DNA of 64,000 nt from Glaciecola sp047250385 (GTDB taxonomy: Bacteria > Pseudomonadota > Gammaproteobacteria > Enterobacterales > Alteromonadaceae): positions 186,001 through 250,000 of the forward strand of contig NZ_JBLBVM010000054.1 in the NCBI RefSeq assembly GCF_047250385.1, written 5' to 3'. The position numbers were made by a program, and so were the translations under genes. Of this stretch, positions 63,801 to 64,000 are shown in pieces; position 1 is the stretch's first letter; each line of letters begins with the position of its first letter. The notes below the pieces were generated by a model, which made no database searches, was not told the DNA's origin, and saw only the letters and a program-made list of their open reading frames with translations.

Positions 63801-64000
63801 AAGCTGACGGAAATACCTCATTTGCAGAACTTGCATTAAGCGCAAGCAATGAAGGTGCAGCACCAGTAACAGGTGAATGGCAGACTTATACATTTGATTT
63901 AATTACATTATCTGATGCCGGTTTAGATGTAAATGCTATCGATGTTGTAATGGTCTTCCCAGCTTGGCAAACAGGTGAAGGCGCAGTATACCGTATCGAT
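60830..64000 (+). CDS. GH16 beta-glucanase lipoprotein with tandem WDCCGG modules (3-prime truncated)
   Basis: My own translation from ATG 60830 (GGAG 6 nt upstream) runs open for 1057 codons to the window edge. The signal ends in lipobox LAGC (C25), so it is probably surface-attached. The catalytic GH16 domain (about 40-340) has GEVDIMEAV with E163 as nucleophile and E168 as acid/base, the laminarinase-type spacing. A Pro-rich linker leads to at least four WDCCGG modules from about residue 372. Cutting is expected on beta-1,3-glucan. The exact glycan is inferred from family and neighbours. Confidence 0.9.
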   Translation, partial: MVKRDFSSLSKICAATILSLSLAGCGGVDTTDTDIAVIDTAVPVSDWELVWSDEFDGDAVNMNNWSYEVNCQGGGNQERQCYTDDPANSFVSEGMLNIVALPAPEGSQLPYTSARINTSEKFDFTYGRVEMRAKLPSGQGSWPAFWMLFSDGVYGDTWPTSGEVDIMEAVNLGVPRADGTPQTQIYGTLHYGKLFPNNEQSGKEYTPPNGVNPADGFHTYAIEWQEGEIRWYMDDYLFATQRQSDVRYNSQGEPVGLKHRGWYVPGFDPVTGEEKNFYNAAPYDQDFFLILNLAVGGSWPENVNEGGIDADAFANGQSFEVDYVRVYECSLNRRTGKGCETVRPGYDSLDDALVEGTAPSPTPPPPAVATPITIFADAVNPGWPLWDCCGGTTPEVVMDDAEHGAVAEFQILDNAGTVLGFYSRDAGEPFNASGMLTTGSLKFEMKVVSPPSSDTTWLLKVEADNNTSFAELPLSASTEGEVPATGEWQTYTFPLQALSDAGLDISNIDVIMIFPAWQTGGGAIYRVDNVTIAPDGEQTFPELVMFEDGINPSWPLWDCCGGTTPSEVSDDADRGIVAEFEILDNAGTVLGFNGRDAGSAFDASDLLTVGVLQFDMKLVSAPSSDTTWLLKVEADGNTSFAEVELSSSTEAQAPAVGEWQTYTFPLLALSDAGLDVSAIDIVMIFPAWQTGEGAVYRVDNAKIYNPNAGSGGQSGPVLAGFVDGVNPEWPLWDCCGGTTPTVEVDDAAHGAVAEFQILDNAGTVLGFYSRDAGSPFDASSILTTGVLQFEMKVVSAPSSDTTWLLKVEADGNTSFAEVALSASQEGQAPVEGEWQTYTFDLLSLSDAGLDLGAIDVIMIFPAWQTGAGAVYRVDNLYIGNPSDIDGSNSGGSGGGDNGAVETLFADQVNEGWPLWDCCGGTTPTVEMDDEAHGATAQFQINDNAGTVLGFYSRDVGTPYNAEDILVNGKFQFEMKVVSPPSGETTWLLKIEADGNTSFAELALSASNEGAAPVTGEWQTYTFDLITLSDAGLDVNAIDVVMVFPAWQTGEGAVYRID
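61943..64000 (+). repeat. At least four tandem copies of the WDCCGG module coding sequence
   Basis: The TGGGA(C/T)TG(C/T)TGTGG core recurs at 61985, 62498, 63023 and 63572, so spacing is 513, 525 and 549 bp. Modules start near 61943, 62456, 62978 and 63533. Copies share whole phrases at protein level: WPLWDCCGGTTP, ILDNAGTVLGF, DTTWLLKVEAD, TSFAE, EWQTYTF, LSDAGLD, FPAWQTG. The fourth is cut by the window end. More copies may follow. Confidence 0.9.

Overview
The window looks like chromosomal DNA of a marine, polysaccharide-degrading gammaproteobacterium, most likely of the order Alteromonadales. The evidence is the AT-rich composition, the overall gene style, many secreted lipoproteins and S9 peptidases, a PEP-CTERM protein, an HPr-rel-A cassette and a beta-1,3-glucan (laminarin) locus. 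The genus cannot be fixed from sequence reading alone. I saw no rRNA, tRNA, CRISPR array, prophage or insertion sequence. Both window ends cut a gene: an alpha-2-macroglobulin-like protein on the left and a GH16 beta-glucanase on the right.

Layout. Bases 1-10 kb hold envelope and signalling genes: A2M-like protein, small outer-membrane barrel, fatty acid hydroxylase-like protein, a beta-solenoid lipoprotein behind a good sigma-54 promoter, a membrane diguanylate cyclase, a NYN-domain protein, a PagL-type lipid A deacylase, a TonB-like single-pass protein, and a Cys/Gly-rich protein paired with a GRDP-like partner. Bases 10.4-12 kb are gene-poor and carry two inverted copies of a 33-bp palindromic repeat around one unknown gene. 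Bases 12-27 kb are mostly housekeeping and accessory genes: an orphan DNA methyltransferase overlapping an AlkX/YcaQ-type glycosylase, an acyltransferase, a zinc-type dehydrogenase, a deacylase, a beta-propeller protein, an S9 peptidase, an AlkD-like protein, an Hsp70-like YegD, an esterase and a PAS-type chemoreceptor. A small relic of a GGDEF gene lies at 21.3 kb.

Bases 27-33.5 kb look like a sugar or sugar-acid catabolic island (LysR regulator, SDR, amidohydrolase-2 lactonase, enolase-superfamily dehydratase, class II aldolase). Bases 33.6-44.9 kb hold a prolyl oligopeptidase lipoprotein, a DsbA/cyclophilin/isochorismatase run, a NagA with an unusual pentapeptide-repeat insertion, a GNAT-nitrilase fusion, and small secreted or lipid-linked proteins.

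Bases 45-50 kb contain the most system-like accessory cluster: a Tat-exported protein of unknown function, a PqqD-like small protein, an HprK-related kinase and a nucleotidyltransferase, tightly packed and overlapping. A LytS/LytR-type two-component pair lies next to it.

Bases 50.6-64 kb are a laminarin-use locus. A lipoprotein GH16 endoglucanase with at least four C-terminal WDCCGG modules would cut beta-1,3-glucan at the cell surface. A non-catalytic lipoprotein with Ig-like domains and two of the same modules would hold the glycan. A signal-less GH149-like phosphorylase and a signal-less GH3 beta-glucosidase would finish the oligosaccharides inside the cell. A TAAAAC-N5-GTTTTA type palindrome lies upstream of both the GH3 gene and the GH149/GH16 divergent pair and may be their shared operator.
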